A stretch of DNA of 15,056 nt from Caryophanales bacterium. Lineage in GTDB: Bacteria > Bacillota_I > Bacilli_A > RFN20 > CAG-826. A program made the translations under genes and the position numbers. Position 1 is the stretch's first letter; each line of letters opens with the position of its first letter. The notes beneath the pieces are model-generated. The model worked only from the letters and a program-made list of their open reading frames with translations, searched no databases and was not told the DNA's origin. Location of the stretch: positions 1 through 15,056 of the forward strand of contig JALEUF010000139.1 in assembly GCA_022781015.1 (NCBI GenBank), given 5' to 3'. Positions 13,858 to 15,056 of this stretch are shown here, one piece after another.

Positions 13858-14444
13858 TGGAAAAACTAGATATTGAAAAACAAGCATTTGCCTCCTATTC
13901 CAACGTCGATTTGGCTTTGTGCGCCTTCTTTAAGGAATTCGATAAGGATATCCAAAAAGATGAATTCTCTTCTAGCGACAAGAATTTCTGCCGTGCATTT
14001 GCCATGATTACTATGCAGACAATGATGGAAATTGCTTCTAGTTATGGGGGAATGAGCCATGACCAGGCCGTATTCTTCTATAATTTTACCAATAAGGAAG
14101 AAAGCGATTATCTACGTTATGTAGCAGAGACTAGTAACCAAAAGAATTCCTATGGCTATGACGATTTAGAAAAGCTAAACGATGTAGAACTAAAGATGGT
14201 TTCTATTATCGGCAAGCGTAATTTTGAAGTAGTGGCCAAATTCATCTTCTCTTTGATTGAACTAGCTTCCTTCAACATGAAAGATAAATCCCCTTTGCCG
14301 GGATTAATCGGCAATTTAATCAATTTCTTCGATTTATTCGTATCATTGGATAATAAAGACGATTCCCCAAAAGATGATAAGGCAGCAGTTATATTATCAA
14401 ATAACATGCTTAAGCCTCTTGGGGCGCTTCCAAAGCAAAAATAA
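13857..14444 (+). CDS. Unknown helical protein at the end of the hydrogenase operon
   Basis: I do not recognise this 195-residue protein. It is rich in Lys, Asp, Glu, Phe and Met and looks almost wholly alpha-helical. There is no signal peptide. The hydrophobic stretches (about 45-62, ITMQTMMEIASS; about 120-135, VAKFIFSLIELASF; about 143-157, GLIGNLINFFDLFV) are amphipathic or short, so it is probably soluble or peripheral, not a classical membrane protein. It has two cysteines (C22, C45) but no Fe-S spacing. The ATG overlaps the hydrogenase stop by one base (TAATG), so translation is coupled. A terminator follows directly. Position alone suggests a partner of the hydrogenase or of the phosphatase signalling branch; it could equally be an accessory or assembly factor. 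Confidence 0.75.
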   Translation: MEKLDIEKQAFASYSNVDLALCAFFKEFDKDIQKDEFSSSDKNFCRAFAMITMQTMMEIASSYGGMSHDQAVFFYNFTNKEESDYLRYVAETSNQKNSYGYDDLEKLNDVELKMVSIIGKRNFEVVAKFIFSLIELASFNMKDKSPLPGLIGNLINFFDLFVSLDNKDDSPKDDKAAVILSNNMLKPLGALPKQK

Positions 14445-14452
14445 GACAATTT

Positions 14453-14489
14453 AGGCTAGATGGACTTTAAAAGACTATCTAGCCTTTTT
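14453..14489 (+). terminator. Terminator of the redox operon
   Basis: AGGCTAGAT (14453-14461) pairs perfectly with ATCTAGCCT (14477-14485) around a 15-nt loop, followed by TTTT. It begins 8 bases after the last stop. The T-tract leads straight into TATAAT of the next gene. Confidence 0.88.
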
Positions 14490-14494
14490 ATAAT
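14489..14494 (+). promoter_or_regulatory. -10 box of the DUF2804 gene, overlapping the terminator T-tract
   Basis: A perfect TATAAT begins at the last T of the terminator tail and ends 6 bases before the ATG at 14501. Transcription would start at or within a base or two of that ATG, giving a leaderless mRNA; no Shine-Dalgarno sequence is present. The -35 position, inside the hairpin loop, reads TTTAAA, a weak match. Confidence 0.5.
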
Positions 14495-14500
14495 TTAGAT

Positions 14501-15056
14501 ATGGAAATTGATCACTACATGAATGAAGGTCCTTTATTGGACAAAGATGGCAATTTAGCTGAACCTGGATATGCTAAAAAACTAGTTAAGAAGTATGATA
14601 GGAAGATGATAAATGCCCCCAAATTCCTGATTAAGGAATGGGATTATTATTATGTCGGCAATAAGGATAATGGGATTGCCCTTACTATTGCAGATAATGG
14701 CTATATGTCGATGCTTTCTATTTCCTATTTGGATTTTAATTCCAAAAAAGAAATAACTAGAAGCAAGATGGGATGGTTCCCTCTTGGCAAGATTAATATG
14801 CCTTCAAACTCAAGTGAAGGTGATGTCTCTTATTCATTAGGCAAAGTTAGTATTTCTTTTGTTTTAGAAGGAAATAAAAGACATCTAAAGGCGTATTATC
14901 CTAATTTTGATAAGAAGGGTAATTCGTTTAGATGTGATGTTATTTTGACTCCTACTATTGATGATACCTTAGTAATCGCAACTCCATTTAAGAAACCACA
15001 TAGATTCTATTATAACCAAAAAATTAACCTCCTTTCTTCTGGAGGATATGCAAAAA
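14501..15056 (+). CDS. DUF2804 family protein, 5' part (runs off the window)
   Basis: The frame is open from the ATG at 14501 to the last base, giving 185 residues. The beginning (GPLLDKDGNLAEPGYAKK, KKYDRKMINAP, then KEWDYYYVG and ALTIADNGYMSMLSISYLDF) is what I recall of DUF2804 proteins. These are about 330-350 residues, so roughly half is present. The family is uncharacterised; its strand-rich sequence with many Trp and Tyr suggests a lipocalin- or carbohydrate-binding-like beta structure, which is a guess. There is no signal peptide, so it is cytoplasmic. It has its own -10 box and appears leaderless. No functional link to the redox operon is seen; it is separated from it by a terminator. 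Confidence 0.8.
   Translation, partial: MEIDHYMNEGPLLDKDGNLAEPGYAKKLVKKYDRKMINAPKFLIKEWDYYYVGNKDNGIALTIADNGYMSMLSISYLDFNSKKEITRSKMGWFPLGKINMPSNSSEGDVSYSLGKVSISFVLEGNKRHLKAYYPNFDKKGNSFRCDVILTPTIDDTLVIATPFKKPHRFYYNQKINLLSSGGYAK

Noticed and set aside
1..15056. Mycoplasma-type genetic code (UGA as Trp)
   Set aside because: Genes use TGG for Trp at conserved positions (for example in uxaC GPAWWF and AdhE KGMW), and no frame needs read-through of TGA.
1..15056. CRISPR arrays, insertion sequences, riboswitches
   Set aside because: No regularly spaced repeats of CRISPR length, no transposase frame or terminal inverted repeats, and no recognised riboswitch core in the spacers. The longest gene-free stretch apart from the tRNAs is under 200 bases.

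Overview
The window is about 15 kb of low-GC DNA from a fermentative anaerobe, probably a gut Firmicute or Mollicutes-related Bacilli lineage. The evidence is the AT-rich codon use, Gram-positive style ribosome-binding sites, a CcpA-type cre box, Rex/AdhE fermentation control, [FeFe]-hydrogenases and a glucuronate catabolic operon. Tryptophan is written TGG and no UGA is read through, so the code is standard rather than the Mycoplasma code. The taxonomic placement is inference.

Layout. Positions 1-2410 hold the end of a hexuronate operon: uxaC (5' truncated), KDPG aldolase and KDG kinase, closed by a hairpin terminator. Positions 2463-3091 are read leftward: an orphan RelB/DUF6290-like antitoxin gene with its own terminator, then a tRNA-Ile(UAU)/tRNA-Ser(UGA) pair with promoter and terminator. 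Positions 3205-5826 carry three separate rightward genes: an unrecognised two-TM protein, a NahK-like sugar 1-kinase and a ZIP metal transporter.

Positions 5842-14489 are the core of the window, a tightly packed rightward redox operon. A control region (cre box, four copies of an ATCGKTAM octamer, promoter) precedes rex, adhE, a thioredoxin-like [2Fe-2S] ferredoxin gene, an internal hairpin, a PAS-containing sensory [FeFe]-hydrogenase (group C3-like), a SpoIIE-type PP2C phosphatase, a group B-like [FeFe]-hydrogenase and an unknown helical 195-residue protein. Joints are 1-nt TAATG overlaps, an 11-nt overlap or short gaps. The final terminator's T-tract overlaps the -10 box of a possibly leaderless DUF2804 gene that leaves the window at 15056.

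How it fits together (inference). Glucuronate and amino-sugar breakdown supply pyruvate, NADH and reduced ferredoxin. Rex reads NADH/NAD+ and controls AdhE (ethanol) and the hydrogenase (H2), the two electron sinks. The sensory hydrogenase probably detects H2 or redox state and passes this through the co-encoded phosphatase to an unidentified phosphoprotein. The unknown last gene is a candidate component of that circuit. The parts belong to known families; the signalling target and the last protein are the undescribed elements.
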